A stretch of 64,000 bases of DNA from an uncultured Lachnospiraceae bacterium (lineage in GTDB: Bacteria > Bacillota > Clostridia > Lachnospirales > Lachnospiraceae): positions 124,001-188,000 of the forward strand of contig CAJTLB010000005.1 in the NCBI GenBank assembly GCA_910577045.1. The letters run 5' to 3'. Positions 15,902 to 25,387 of this stretch are shown one piece after another (the stretch's first letter is position 1; every line of letters begins with the position of its first letter). The notes below the pieces were generated by a model. It was not told the DNA's origin, searched no databases, and worked only from the letters and a program-made list of their open reading frames with translations. The translations under genes and the position numbers were made by a program.

Positions 15902-16702
15902 TTAAGAGATCTGATAGCTTTTATAAAGTGATGCTATCATTTCATCTAAGCTTTCCTCATTTGGGAACTGCTGCTTCAGCTCCAAAAGAGTCCCATCTGA
16001 CAAAATTTTTCCCTTTCCAATTAAGATAATACGTTTTGCCAGTGCTTCTATATCCTGCATATCATGTGTTGTTAAAATTACTGTTGTTTTCTTTGTTTGG
16101 TTTAATTTTAAAATAAACTCTCTTACTGCTAATTTTGAAACAGCATCTAGCCCAATTGTTGGCTCATCCAAAAATAATATTTTTGGGCTGTGTAAAAGAG
16201 AGGCGGCTATTTCGCAACGCATCCGCTGCCCTAATGATAATTGCCTGGCAGGAGTCCGGGCAATTTCCTTTAAATTTAAAAGTTCAATTAATTCTGTTAA
16301 ACTCTCTTGGAATTGTTGTTTTGGGACAGAATAAATATCCTTTAATAAATAAAAAGAATCCATTACTGGCACATCCCACCAAAGCTGGGAACGCTGCCCA
16401 AATACCACGCCTATCTCCTTTACATGCTCTTTTCTTTGTTTCCATGGAATTCTTCCATTAATGGATACTGTCCCAGATTCTGGCGTTAAAATGCCACTTA
16501 GAATCTTAATGCTACTGCTTTTCCCAGCTCCATTTGGGCCAATATAGCCCACCATTTCTCCATCCTTAATAGAAAAGGAAATGTCCTTCAATGCCTCCAC
16601 TACTTCATATTCCCTGTGCCACAAAGACTTTACAGCTTCTTTCATCCCGGGGTTCCGTTTTGCTATACGGAACGATTTTGATACATGTTCTACTTGAATC
16701 AT
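15902..16702 (-). CDS. ABC transporter ATP-binding protein
   Basis: Nucleotide-binding subunit (266 residues) of the ABC-2 exporter. Walker A GPNGAGKSS, Q-loop region GVVFGQRSQLWWDVP, signature LSLGQRMRCEIAASLLH, Walker B ILFLDEPTIGLD and switch His in TTHDMQDI are all intact. GQRSQLWWD is characteristic of ATPases paired with DUF990 permeases. The ATG at 16702 has AGGAG 10 nt upstream; an in-frame extension to 16744 has none. It is first in the operon with the two permeases, and helD may follow on the same transcript. Confidence 0.9.
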   Translation of the reverse strand: MIQVEHVSKSFRIAKRNPGMKEAVKSLWHREYEVVEALKDISFSIKDGEMVGYIGPNGAGKSSSIKILSGILTPESGTVSINGRIPWKQRKEHVKEIGVVFGQRSQLWWDVPVMDSFYLLKDIYSVPKQQFQESLTELIELLNLKEIARTPARQLSLGQRMRCEIAASLLHSPKILFLDEPTIGLDAVSKLAVREFILKLNQTKKTTVILTTHDMQDIEALAKRIILIGKGKILSDGTLLELKQQFPNEESLDEMIASLYKSYQIS

Positions 16703-16840
16703 AGAAATCTTTCTCCTTTCTGTAGTTTTCTGTTGCACATACAAATAATTTTTTGAATGTAACGTAATTTTATCATAGAAGAAAAAAATTACTAGACTTT
16801 TCTTTTCAAATGTGGTAAACTAGACAATGTATTCATGCTA

Positions 16841-16874
16841 AAAAACGGCTGACATATTATGTCAACCGTTTTTC
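16841..16874 (-). terminator. Intrinsic terminator after the AI-2E family gene
   Basis: On the minus strand, AACGGTTGACATA and TATGTCAGCCGTT pair with one G-U position, followed by TTTTAGC. It ends the minus-strand gene run 23.0-16.9 kb. Confidence 0.75.
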
Positions 16875-16918
16875 TTTATTTCCTATTTATTTTACATTTT
16901 TTATTTAAAATTTCCTAC

Positions 16919-18058
16919 CTAACTCCTCCTAAATATATTTACATCTTTTACAATTTCTTTTACGCCATTAATAATATCATCAAATACACCGGCTTCATAT
17001 AATTTCAGTAAAATCAGCCCAATAGGGACGGCCAGTATCATTCCCGCCACTCCATTTACTTTAAAGCCAATATACATAAAAATTAATGTAAGAAGTGGGT
17101 TTAGCCCCATACTGTCACCTACAATTTTAGGCTGGATTACTTGGCGCACAAGCTGGCTTACCAAATAAATAATGCCAAGCCCAACCGCTGTTTGGTATTC
17201 TTTTGCAAATAATTTCACGGCAGCCCAAGGGATTAGCGCTGTCCCTGTACCAAAAAAAGGAAGAAAATCCAAAAAAGCAATTAAGCAGGCAAGCAAAACA
17301 GCATAATCTACATCTAAAATGAAAAAACCAACTAAAAGAATAGCGGCCACTACTCCCATAATACGGAATTGTGCTTTAAAATACCCGCCTACTACCTGTT
17401 TCAAATGATTCCCTATTAAATCAATACTCCTAGAAACGGATTTTGGAATAAACATATGGACTTGTTCCATCATTTTATCTCTATCTGCAATAAAAAAATA
17501 AGAAGATAAAATAGTAACAATAATTTGAATCAATATATTAGGTATATTTTTTGCAACGTTCCCTGCTGCTTCCACCGTAGGTACTCCAATACTCTGTATT
17601 AATGTCCCTATATATTGGCTTAAATTATTGCCTAAATTCCCTAAAGCTATTTGCGTTTTTTGCGGCAGAAATTGGAACAGCCTTGATAAATTTTCCATTA
17701 CTAGGCGTATTTCAGCTTCTGCACGATAATATAACTCTGGCAAATCCCTGGCAAAACGTATTCCTTCCATTACTACCTTAGAAATAAGGAAATAGCCCCC
17801 TAAAATAATGGCAGCTAATACTCCTATTACAATAAAAGCAGAACTATGCTTCCTTACAATTTTAAGACGCCTTTCCAAGAAACGCACCAGCGGATTGGCA
17901 ATCATAGCGATTATCCAGCCGATTACAAATGGCATAAAAAACTTGAGAAACTTTGGCCCCAGCCATACTAATAAAAAAATCCCCCCTAAGCTAATCCCCA
18001 TATTTAAAAATATCTTTATATATTTTATAAAATATTGTTTCCATGCCTTTTCTTCCAC
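16919..18058 (-). CDS. AI-2E family (YtvI/PerM-like) membrane protein, copy 1
   Basis: A 379-residue membrane protein of the AI-2E transporter superfamily. It has N-terminal hairpin helices (GISLGGIFLLVWLGPKFL, FFMPFVIGWIIAMIANPL), a third helix (HSSAFIVIGVLAAIILGGYFL), a long amphipathic periplasm-facing stretch, and the C-terminal core with the family signature FLDFLPFFGTGTALIPWA and LVRQVIQPKIVGDSMGL. The C-terminal part resembles YtvI, a sporulation-associated member. Roles reported for relatives include Na+/H+ antiport and signal export; none can be chosen here. It is last in a gene run and is followed by a terminator. A longer paralogue lies at 41.8-43.1 kb. Confidence 0.85.
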   Translation of the reverse strand: MEEKAWKQYFIKYIKIFLNMGISLGGIFLLVWLGPKFLKFFMPFVIGWIIAMIANPLVRFLERRLKIVRKHSSAFIVIGVLAAIILGGYFLISKVVMEGIRFARDLPELYYRAEAEIRLVMENLSRLFQFLPQKTQIALGNLGNNLSQYIGTLIQSIGVPTVEAAGNVAKNIPNILIQIIVTILSSYFFIADRDKMMEQVHMFIPKSVSRSIDLIGNHLKQVVGGYFKAQFRIMGVVAAILLVGFFILDVDYAVLLACLIAFLDFLPFFGTGTALIPWAAVKLFAKEYQTAVGLGIIYLVSQLVRQVIQPKIVGDSMGLNPLLTLIFMYIGFKVNGVAGMILAVPIGLILLKLYEAGVFDDIINGVKEIVKDVNIFRRS

Positions 18059-18097
18059 AAAGCATCTTCCCCCTCTATGCTATAACCATTTCCTGTT

Positions 18098-18970
18098 TTA
18101 TTCACCAATTTTCCATGTTAATATAGCACTGCCAGCAAATAAAACTACTCCAATTACAATTTCACCTATCCTAATTGGGACTGCGCCCATATTAATAAAA
18201 ATAGCAAATGGTGAGGATAAAATCAACCCTAATATTGCACTATAAGTAAGTGCTGCATAATGATGAAATAAGAACTCAATTAGCTTCGCAATTAAAAAAA
18301 TACCAATTAATACGCCAATCCCAAATGGCAATAAAACAACAAACCCCTGCATTAACCCATTTACATCAAATTCCTTTAACGCCGTTATAAAATCTGTAAT
18401 AACATGAATAATCGAATGGTAATATCCTAGGATCATTAACACCATGGAACCACTCACCCCTGGGACTACCATAGTGGCTGAGGTAATAATGCCAATAATA
18501 AATAAAAGGATAACCCCCACTATATTAATTTGTGACAAATTTACGGCGGCTCCTTCTCCTCCTATTAACGACATGCCAATACCAAAAATAAATAATGCTA
18601 AAAATGCAATTATATGTTTTGCCTGGATTTTAGCATTTTCCTCTTTCTTTAATTCTTTTTTTAACGCCGCTATTAAAATTGGCAGGCCTCCTAGGATTAA
18701 ACCTGTAAAAGCAAGGCAAGTGGCAAGCGGGAATTTCGCAAATAAATACTCAATTAAAAATGCAAACCCAACAACTCCAACTGCCATTCCAATAAAAAGC
18801 GGGATTAAAGTCGCAAGGCTTTTTTTTATATTTTTAAACAGCCCTGTTAAAGAGGAAATTAACCTGTCATATACTCCTAAAGATACCGCCATTGTACCGC
18901 CACTGACCCCGGGAATTACATTTGCTACCCCAATCAAAATTCCTCGGATAATATCCATTACATATTTCAT
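18098..18970 (-). CDS. DUF368 protein, undecaprenyl-phosphate translocase family
   Basis: A 290-residue polytopic membrane protein (about eight helices) with two inverted signature halves: GVANVIPGVSGGTMAVSLG near residue 16 and ATMVVPGVSGSMVLMILG near residue 165. DUF368 members were recently assigned as translocases that recycle undecaprenyl phosphate, the lipid carrier for cell-wall synthesis, across the membrane. The two PGVSG motifs are intact. It sits between hisC and the AI-2E gene with gaps of 13 and 39 nt, probably co-transcribed. Placement with unrelated metabolism genes gives no further clue. Confidence 0.88.
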   Translation of the reverse strand: MKYVMDIIRGILIGVANVIPGVSGGTMAVSLGVYDRLISSLTGLFKNIKKSLATLIPLFIGMAVGVVGFAFLIEYLFAKFPLATCLAFTGLILGGLPILIAALKKELKKEENAKIQAKHIIAFLALFIFGIGMSLIGGEGAAVNLSQINIVGVILLFIIGIITSATMVVPGVSGSMVLMILGYYHSIIHVITDFITALKEFDVNGLMQGFVVLLPFGIGVLIGIFLIAKLIEFLFHHYAALTYSAILGLILSSPFAIFINMGAVPIRIGEIVIGVVLFAGSAILTWKIGE

Positions 18971-18983
18971 TTTGTTTCTCCTT

Positions 18984-20042
18984 CTATGCCCTTTGGTAAT
19001 TCTTTAATGCCGCAAATAGCGCATCCATTTGTTCCTTAGTCCCTATTGTGACACGTAAGTAATTCTGGATACGTGGCTGTTTAAAATGGCGGACATATAT
19101 TTTCTTTGACTTTAAATACTCAAAAAGTTCTTCCGCTTGATATTCCTTATGGGTTACAAAAATAAAATTTGCCATAGAATCCCCAAATACGAACCCAAGC
19201 TTTTTAAACTCTTCTTTTGAGTACTCTCTTATGTCAATAATCTTTTCCGTGATTTCCCTAAAATATTCCTTGTCCTCTATTGCCTTTACCCCAAGCTCAA
19301 TCGCTGGCATATTCATTGTATAGGAATTATAAGAATACTTTACATCATTAAGTGCCTGGATTAGCCTTTTGTCCCCCATTGCATAGCCAATCCGCATGCC
19401 TGCCATTGCACGGGATTTTGAAAATGTTTGTACTACTAAAAGGTTCTCATACTGGTTAATTAACTCTACTGCTGATTTTGCCCCAAAATCCACATATGCC
19501 TCATCTATTATTACTACCACATCTTGGTTATAATCTAATACTTTTTTTATAAATTCCAAATCAACTGCTTCCCCTGTTGGTGCATTTGGGTTTGGGAAAA
19601 TTACCCCGCCATTCTCTTTTTTATAATCTTCTAAACAGATTTGGAATGTTTGATCCAGCACTGGCCTTTCATATGGAATTTTAAATAAATCTGCCCATAC
19701 ATCATAAAAAGAATAGGTAATATCAGGAAAAAGAATTGGCTTGTCTGAATTAAAAAAAGTAAGGAATGACATGCCTATTACATCATCAGAACCAACTCCT
19801 ACAAAAACTTGATCCTTGGATAACTGATAATATGCCGCTATTGCCTCTACCAACGCTTCCGCCTTTGGATCTGGGTAAAGGCGGAACTTTGAAAAATCCA
19901 TATTTTGCATTGCTTTTTCTACCGCTGGGGCAGGCGGGTATGGGTTTTCATTAGTATTTAACTTAATAACCCCTGTATCCTTTGGCTGTTCTCCCGGCGT
20001 ATAAGGCTCCACTTGCCTAAAATATTGTTCCCATGCTCTCAT
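18984..20042 (-). CDS. hisC: Histidinol-phosphate aminotransferase-like
   Basis: Fold-type I PLP aminotransferase of 352 residues, closest in pattern to HisC, which converts imidazole-acetol phosphate and glutamate to histidinol phosphate. Seen are KLNTNENPYPPAPAV near the N-terminus, FPNPNAPTGEAV, IIDEAYVDFG, the PLP lysine in QTFSKSRAMAGMRIGY and the final YLRVTIGTKEQMDALF. No other his gene is nearby, so it may instead be a broad-specificity aromatic aminotransferase of the same subgroup. It ends 13 nt before DUF368 and lies 24 nt after another aminotransferase gene. Confidence 0.85.
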   Translation of the reverse strand: MRAWEQYFRQVEPYTPGEQPKDTGVIKLNTNENPYPPAPAVEKAMQNMDFSKFRLYPDPKAEALVEAIAAYYQLSKDQVFVGVGSDDVIGMSFLTFFNSDKPILFPDITYSFYDVWADLFKIPYERPVLDQTFQICLEDYKKENGGVIFPNPNAPTGEAVDLEFIKKVLDYNQDVVVIIDEAYVDFGAKSAVELINQYENLLVVQTFSKSRAMAGMRIGYAMGDKRLIQALNDVKYSYNSYTMNMPAIELGVKAIEDKEYFREITEKIIDIREYSKEEFKKLGFVFGDSMANFIFVTHKEYQAEELFEYLKSKKIYVRHFKQPRIQNYLRVTIGTKEQMDALFAALKNYQRA

Positions 20043-20066
20043 TTGTTTTCTCCTTTTATTACTTTC

Positions 20067-21248
20067 TTAAAATTCCTTAATTAATGCTTTAAAACCTGGA
20101 AGTGCTTTTACAATTGTATCATACCCCACGCAATATGCAATCCTTACATATCCTGGGCAACCAAAAGAACTGCCCCCCACTATTAGGATATTATGCTTTT
20201 TTGCCGCTTCACAGAATATCTTTTCCTCTTCTACTGGGGATTTTACAAATAAGTAAAATGCCCCTTCTGGCTTAATGCACTGATATCCATAAGAAACTAG
20301 GCTTGTATACAATAATTCTCTATTTTTATTATATGCTTCTACATTACATTTTGCATTAATACATTTTGCCACTACCCTTTGGAGCAAAGAAGGGGCATTG
20401 ACAAAGCCTAAAATTCTAGTTGCCACATTTGCTGCCGCCAGTACCTCTTTACTGTCTGCCACCTTGTCTGGGATTACTAAATAGCCAATCCTTTCCCCTG
20501 GCAGAGATAAAGACTTACTAAAAGAATATCCCACTATTGTATTATTATAATATTTTGTTAAATATGGGACTTCTACTCCATTATAAACCAGTTCCCTATA
20601 TGGCTCATCTGAAATTAAATAAATATCCGTGCCAAATTCCTGTTGTTTTTTTTCAAGAATAGCAGATAATTTTTTAATCGTATCCTCTGAATAAACAACG
20701 CCTGTTGGGTTATTAGGGGTATTTACAATCACTGCCTTTGTTTTTTTAGTAATCTTTTCTTCAAACTCTGGCAAGTTTGGCTGAAAAGTCTCTGTATTAG
20801 GGGATATTTCTACTAATTTCCCATTATAATTCCCTACATAAGACCGATATTCCCCAAAATAAGGGGCAAACACAATTACTTCCTCTTCTGGGTTTAATAA
20901 TGTTTTTAAAATAACATTTAACCCGCCTGCCGCACCAACTGTCATAATAATGTTTTTCTCAGTAAAAGTTGTGCCAAACCTTTTATTTAAGGAAGAAGCA
21001 ACCACTCCCCTCACATCTTCATATCCAGAATTACTCATATAACCATGGATATAAGTAGAATCTTCTTCTAAAAGAATATCTTTTATCGCCTTTTCTACCT
21101 CAAAAGGTGCTGGCACATTTGGGTTCCCTAAACTAAAATCATATACATTTTCTGCGCCATATATCGCTGCCAAACGTTTTCCTTCTTCAAACATTGCCCG
21201 GATTGCTGAACTATTATTTACAAAATCTACCATTTTATCTGCTATCAT
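20067..21248 (-). CDS. Class I PLP-dependent aminotransferase
   Basis: A 393-residue fold-type I aminotransferase. DFSLGNPNVPAPFEV, VNTPNNPTGVVYSE (substrate-carboxylate Asn), YLISDEPYRELVYNG (PLP-binding Asp) and SFSKSLSLPGERIGYLVI (Schiff-base Lys) are all present, and the C-terminal YVRIAYCVGYDTI carries the carboxylate-binding Arg. Most relatives are annotated as aspartate or broad amino acid aminotransferases. The gene lies 11 nt after an ABC exporter gene and 24 nt before hisC, in a tightly spaced run. Substrate not assignable. Confidence 0.88.
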   Translation of the reverse strand: MIADKMVDFVNNSSAIRAMFEEGKRLAAIYGAENVYDFSLGNPNVPAPFEVEKAIKDILLEEDSTYIHGYMSNSGYEDVRGVVASSLNKRFGTTFTEKNIIMTVGAAGGLNVILKTLLNPEEEVIVFAPYFGEYRSYVGNYNGKLVEISPNTETFQPNLPEFEEKITKKTKAVIVNTPNNPTGVVYSEDTIKKLSAILEKKQQEFGTDIYLISDEPYRELVYNGVEVPYLTKYYNNTIVGYSFSKSLSLPGERIGYLVIPDKVADSKEVLAAANVATRILGFVNAPSLLQRVVAKCINAKCNVEAYNKNRELLYTSLVSYGYQCIKPEGAFYLFVKSPVEEEKIFCEAAKKHNILIVGGSSFGCPGYVRIAYCVGYDTIVKALPGFKALIKEF

Positions 21249-21259
21249 TCTATTTCCCT

Positions 21260-22999
21260 CTACTTTCCTGCAAACTGCATATTATAAAGCCCTGCATAAA
21301 CACCATTCTTTGCAAGCAGCTCCTTATGTGTCCCTTCTTCTGCTATTCCTTCCTCAGTTAATACCAATATTCTTTCTGCATTTCGGATTGTGGATAACCG
21401 ATGCGCAATTACAAATGTAGTCCTGTTTTTTGCAAGCTTTTCTAAAGAATCCTGTACTACTTTTTCGCTTTCATTATCCAGTGCTGAAGTCGCTTCATCA
21501 AATATTAAAATTGGCGGGTTCTTTAAAAAAACCCTTGCTATGGATAACCGCTGCTTCTGCCCGCCAGAAAGCTTTATCCCACGCTGGCCAATATAAGTAT
21601 TATACCCTTCTGGAAGCCCCATAATAAATTCATGTGCATTTGCATTTTGGGCGGCAGCCACGATTTCTGCTTCTGTGGCATCCGGCTTCCCATAACGGAT
21701 ATTGTCCATTACTGTCCCAGCAAATAAGTACACATCCTGTTGGACAATCCCAATATTATTCCGAAGGCTCTTTAGTGTCACATCTCTAATATCTGTCCCG
21801 TCAATCCGTATTACTCCTTGGCTTACATCATAAAACCTTGGTATTAAGCAGCATAATGTTGATTTTCCTGCGCCAGAAGAGCCTACTAATGCAATATACC
21901 GTCCTGCTTCTACTGTAAGGTTAATATTTGAAAGCACTTCTTCCTTTGTATCCTCATAATGGAAGGTGACATGTTCAAAAGAAATATCCCCTTTTACATT
22001 TGTTAATTCTTTTGCATCTGGTTTATCTACAATATCTGGATGTACTGCTAAAATCTCTAAAAAACGTTCATACCCAGATGCGCCATTTTGGAACTGCTCT
22101 GTAAAATTAATTAGTTTCTTTACTGGTTCTGTAAAATTATTGATATATAAAAGAAATGTAATTAAATCAGTTACTTCTATGATATTTCTTGTAATAAATA
22201 ATGCCCCTGCCACTATTACTGCAATATTTATAAATGTGGTAAAAGCCCCCAAACCTGCATGGTACGCCCCCATATAACGGTAACTATCCCGTTTGCTCTC
22301 CAAAAACCGATCATTCCCTAGCGTAAACTTCGTCATTTCAATCTCTTCATTTGCAAAAGATTTTACTACACGGATACCAGAAAGATTATCCTCAATCTGG
22401 GCATTAATATCTGCAATCCTAGCACGGTTCCGTTTAAATGCCTTTTTCATTTGGATATTATAATAAGTGGCATACACTAACATTACAGGAATAATGGCAA
22501 AAGCCACCAATGCCAGTTTCACATTAATCGTAAGCAAAATCGTTAAAGAACCAAACATTTTAATTATAGAAATTACAATATCTTCAGGGCCATGGTGGAA
22601 TAATTCACTAATTTCAAATAAATCATTGGTAACACGGCTCATAAGCTGCCCTACCTTCTGATTGTCATAAAAGCTAAAAGACAGTTTTTGATAATGAGAA
22701 AAAATTTCATTCCTCATATTATATTCCATCCTAGCTCCCATCATATGTCCATAATAAGCAATAAAGTAATTACAATAACATTCTAATAAAATCATTGCTA
22801 CCATAATCCCTGCCAAAACCAGGATTATATTTAAGGCTTCATTTGCTTCCCGGAAAATAACATTACTGGTAATATAACGGATTATTAATGGCAGCACTAA
22901 TGTTACCATGGCACCTAAACAGGCAAAAAACATATCTGCTGCAAATAGCTTTTTATAAGGCTTATAATACGAAAAAAACTTTTTCCATTTCTTTTCCAT
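21260..22999 (-). CDS. ABC exporter, fused permease and ATPase (MsbA/BmrA type)
   Basis: A 579-residue half-transporter expected to act as a homodimer. Six helices occupy about 18-310 (for example MFFACLGAMVTLVLPLIIR, ILVLAGIMVAMILLECY, FAIIPVMLVYATYYN). The ATPase domain from about 335 has Walker A GSSGAGKSTL, Q-loop GIVQQDVYLFAG, signature KLSGGQKQRLSIARV, Walker B ILIFDEATSALDN and the switch AHRLSTIRNA. All catalytic residues are intact. Likely substrate class is lipid or drug. It is the first of a closely spaced run that ends at the terminator near 16.85 kb; the next gene upstream is the L,D-transpeptidase, 34 nt away. Confidence 0.92.
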   Translation of the reverse strand: MEKKWKKFFSYYKPYKKLFAADMFFACLGAMVTLVLPLIIRYITSNVIFREANEALNIILVLAGIMVAMILLECYCNYFIAYYGHMMGARMEYNMRNEIFSHYQKLSFSFYDNQKVGQLMSRVTNDLFEISELFHHGPEDIVISIIKMFGSLTILLTINVKLALVAFAIIPVMLVYATYYNIQMKKAFKRNRARIADINAQIEDNLSGIRVVKSFANEEIEMTKFTLGNDRFLESKRDSYRYMGAYHAGLGAFTTFINIAVIVAGALFITRNIIEVTDLITFLLYINNFTEPVKKLINFTEQFQNGASGYERFLEILAVHPDIVDKPDAKELTNVKGDISFEHVTFHYEDTKEEVLSNINLTVEAGRYIALVGSSGAGKSTLCCLIPRFYDVSQGVIRIDGTDIRDVTLKSLRNNIGIVQQDVYLFAGTVMDNIRYGKPDATEAEIVAAAQNANAHEFIMGLPEGYNTYIGQRGIKLSGGQKQRLSIARVFLKNPPILIFDEATSALDNESEKVVQDSLEKLAKNRTTFVIAHRLSTIRNAERILVLTEEGIAEEGTHKELLAKNGVYAGLYNMQFAGK

Positions 23000-23033
23000 A
23001 TCTTCCCTTTCTTATGTATTATTTTTATTTCTT

Positions 23034-24092
23034 TTATTCTTCTACTTCTTGTTGGGCTGGAACTGGGATTACTAAATATTCACAGTCTGCTGATGCAGTT
23101 TTTCCCACTGCATCGGTTACTGTAAAAGTAACAAGATACCTTCCAGGCGTATAACAGTCTACTTCCCCGCTAATCTCTACCTTTTCTGTAATATCATTCC
23201 CGCAAGTATCTAATGCTACAATATCTTTATATGGTTCCCATTCTTCCCCAAAAAACAATATCTTTTCTTTTTCCACTAAAATAACTGGGCTATGCTTATG
23301 CCATGGGTTCTCTGGATCAGGATCGGTTGGGTCCCATTTTGATCCATCTGGCAATTTAATTGCTTCTGGCTTGCCCAGCGGCCCTATTTCCTCTCCATTA
23401 TATATTTCAATTAAAGTCCCTATTTCACAATTATCATAAATCCATTTTGCATCTGCTACTGTTAAACGGATACAGCCCGCTGATGCCGTAGTACCAAGCT
23501 GGTTATAATTTCGGACAATTACACTGTCTTTTGTAGGCTTTGCGCTTGGGACAGAATGGAATAAAATATTTCCCGTAATCCATGTAGAATATTGCCCAAA
23601 TACCCCATGTATTAAGCCTTTCATGGCATATTTCCCTTTAGATCCATAAATTCCAGTTGGCGTGGCATAACCAGTAGAACAAACCATGGCCTTTACTGGC
23701 TTGGTATACTCGCCTGCTTTGTCCTTCTGGTAAATAGTGACACAATTTTGTTTTTTATTTACCTTTATATAATAAGGATAAGGATCAGCCTCCTCTGCTT
23801 CGGTTTCTATTTCCATATTTGACACATCAATAATAACTGGCGGCGGCTGTAACTCCTCCCAGCCTTCTGTCTGTATTTCTTCTATCCCTGGTTCCCGGAT
23901 ATAAATTTTTTCTGTTATAGTTTCTTCTTGTAGCAGATTTTCTTGTGTTTTATTTTGTGTATCTTCTAATGCCTTTCCTGCACTTAAATCCAAAATACCA
24001 TGCTTTTGTAATGCAAACAAAACAAGGACTGCCATAAGTAGAATAGAAACGATAGCCGAAAACCACAAAAACAGCTTTTCGGATAATTTCAT
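23034..24092 (-). CDS. L,D-transpeptidase with C-terminal Ig-like domain
   Basis: Membrane-anchored cell-wall enzyme of 352 residues. An N-terminal helix (LFLWFSAIVSILLMAVLVL) anchors it outside the membrane, followed by a low-complexity Glu/Thr/Gln linker. The YkuD catalytic domain (about 125-260) has HSVPSAKPTKDS and the nucleophile motif SAGCIRLTVADAKW. The last 70 residues (DIVALDTCGNDITEKV, then GRYLVTFTVTDAVGKTA) look like an immunoglobulin-like DUF5011 domain with two cysteines. Such enzymes make 3-3 peptidoglycan crosslinks or attach proteins. The start at 24092 has GGAG 7 nt upstream; an upstream in-frame start has none. Confidence 0.88.
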   Translation of the reverse strand: MKLSEKLFLWFSAIVSILLMAVLVLFALQKHGILDLSAGKALEDTQNKTQENLLQEETITEKIYIREPGIEEIQTEGWEELQPPPVIIDVSNMEIETEAEEADPYPYYIKVNKKQNCVTIYQKDKAGEYTKPVKAMVCSTGYATPTGIYGSKGKYAMKGLIHGVFGQYSTWITGNILFHSVPSAKPTKDSVIVRNYNQLGTTASAGCIRLTVADAKWIYDNCEIGTLIEIYNGEEIGPLGKPEAIKLPDGSKWDPTDPDPENPWHKHSPVILVEKEKILFFGEEWEPYKDIVALDTCGNDITEKVEISGEVDCYTPGRYLVTFTVTDAVGKTASADCEYLVIPVPAQQEVEE

Positions 24093-24199
24093 ATTTGTAC
24101 TCCATGTAAAAACAAAAATAAGCAAAACAAGGAACTGCTGCAAAAGCACCTACCCCATAACCCTAGGCAGTCCCACTTTGCAGCAGCCTCTTTTCCCCT

Positions 24200-24889
24200 T
24201 TAATGAACAAATGATTTGTATATTTTATCCAAACGGCTTAATGCCTCTTGTTCACGGAAAATATCCATAAACCTTGAATAATCTTCACTTGTATAATTTT
24301 TGTCTGATTCCCTAACGGTAAATACTAAATGTTGATCTTGTACTTCCTTGGTATATGCTGGACATTCCATATCTTCACCCATATACTGCATAACACGTTC
24401 TACGTATGCTTGCGTTTCCTTAAACGGCGGTACGCCGCCATATTTTGCTACATTGCCAGCCCCTGCATTATATGCTGCCAATGTCAGCTTAATATCGCCA
24501 TTATACCTGTCCATCATCTGGGAAAGATATTTTGCCCCTCCCATAATATTTTGCTCTGCATCAAATGGGTCCTTTACACCTAGCCCCTCTGCCGTAGACG
24601 GCATAAGCTGCATTACCCCTTGTGCGCCACAGCAAGAAACCGCATTAGGATTAAAATTGGACTCTGTCTTTGCTACTGCCTTTACTAGGTTCACTGGAAT
24701 CTGGTAGGTTTCTGCTGCCTTAATAAATATATTATCCATAGAAGCGGCCGTGGCTTCTTTCTTCTCTGTCTGTGTTGTGGTTTCCAGAACAGACGCAAAA
24801 TCTGTATTCTGCACTGCATCAGTGGTAGGTTTCACTTCTGTATTAGCCTGTACTGTGTTTACCCGGTAATAATCTACTGTCTGTATCAT
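24200..24889 (-). CDS. Lytic transglycosylase (SLT domain)
   Basis: A 229-residue protein whose central part (about 90-190) is a soluble lytic transglycosylase domain, cutting the glycan strand of peptidoglycan. The catalytic Glu lies in VKAVAKTESNFNPNAVS, followed by CCGAQGVMQLMPSTAEGLGV and LTLAAYNAGAGNVAKYG, all family-typical. No signal peptide is seen from the chosen ATG at 24889, which has AGGAG 8 nt upstream. The low-complexity N-terminus (about 1-60) resembles proteins exported by flagellar or other non-Sec routes. It is followed 108 nt later by the L,D-transpeptidase, so the two wall enzymes are adjacent. Confidence 0.88.
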   Translation of the reverse strand: MIQTVDYYRVNTVQANTEVKPTTDAVQNTDFASVLETTTQTEKKEATAASMDNIFIKAAETYQIPVNLVKAVAKTESNFNPNAVSCCGAQGVMQLMPSTAEGLGVKDPFDAEQNIMGGAKYLSQMMDRYNGDIKLTLAAYNAGAGNVAKYGGVPPFKETQAYVERVMQYMGEDMECPAYTKEVQDQHLVFTVRESDKNYTSEDYSRFMDIFREQEALSRLDKIYKSFVH

Positions 24890-24941
24890 GGATACTGCTC
24901 CTCTCCAAACGTTATTCTTATCCAATATAACACATTTTGGC

Positions 24942-25364
24942 TCAAACATCCAATACTTTTTCTTTACAATCTTTACAAGTCCCATAAAAAACAGTTTTTG
25001 TATGATCTACCTGAAAACCATGTTGTGTTACAATATGTTCCCCTATCTGGTTTAAAAAATCACATTCCAAATGTAACAGCTTCCCACACTTTAAACATTT
25101 TAAATGAAAATGCTCGTGGCAGGCAGACCACGGCTCTATATATTGATAACAGGCACCAGCGCCTTCCTCAATAAAATATTTTCTAAGAGTCCCTTCTCTT
25201 GTCAATTTTTCCATATACCGGTATATAGTAGTCCTTCCTACTTTTTGCCCTTCTGCCTTTAAATGTTCTAATACTTCTTCCACTGACACATGCCTAGAGC
25301 CGCTATTTTGCAGGAATTCTAAAATAACCTCTCTTTGTTTGGTATGATATTCTTTCCCTTCCAT
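24942..25364 (-). CDS. Fur-family metalloregulator (Fur/Zur/PerR)
   Basis: A 140-residue DNA-binding repressor. The N-terminal winged helix (about 5-80) has HVSVEEVLEHLKAEG and VGRTTIYRYMEKLTREG. The dimerisation domain follows with HEHFHLKCLKCGKLLHLECD and a second CxxC (GTCKDCKEK), forming the structural zinc site, plus histidines of the regulatory site. The metal sensed (Fe, Zn or peroxide) cannot be decided. AAGGAAGAG precedes the ATG at 25364. Its gene begins 24 nt after tex ends. The CDS upstream end overlaps the first bases of a longer in-frame reading of the transglycosylase, which I rejected for lack of a ribosome site. Confidence 0.9.
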   Translation of the reverse strand: MEGKEYHTKQREVILEFLQNSGSRHVSVEEVLEHLKAEGQKVGRTTIYRYMEKLTREGTLRKYFIEEGAGACYQYIEPWSACHEHFHLKCLKCGKLLHLECDFLNQIGEHIVTQHGFQVDHTKTVFYGTCKDCKEKVLDV

Positions 25365-25387
25365 AATCTCTTCCTTAAATACAAATA

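Noticed and set aside
18444..19007. 187-codon plus-strand frame antisense to DUF368 and hisC
   Set aside because: Ile/Pro/Thr-rich shadow of a membrane protein gene, no start signal.
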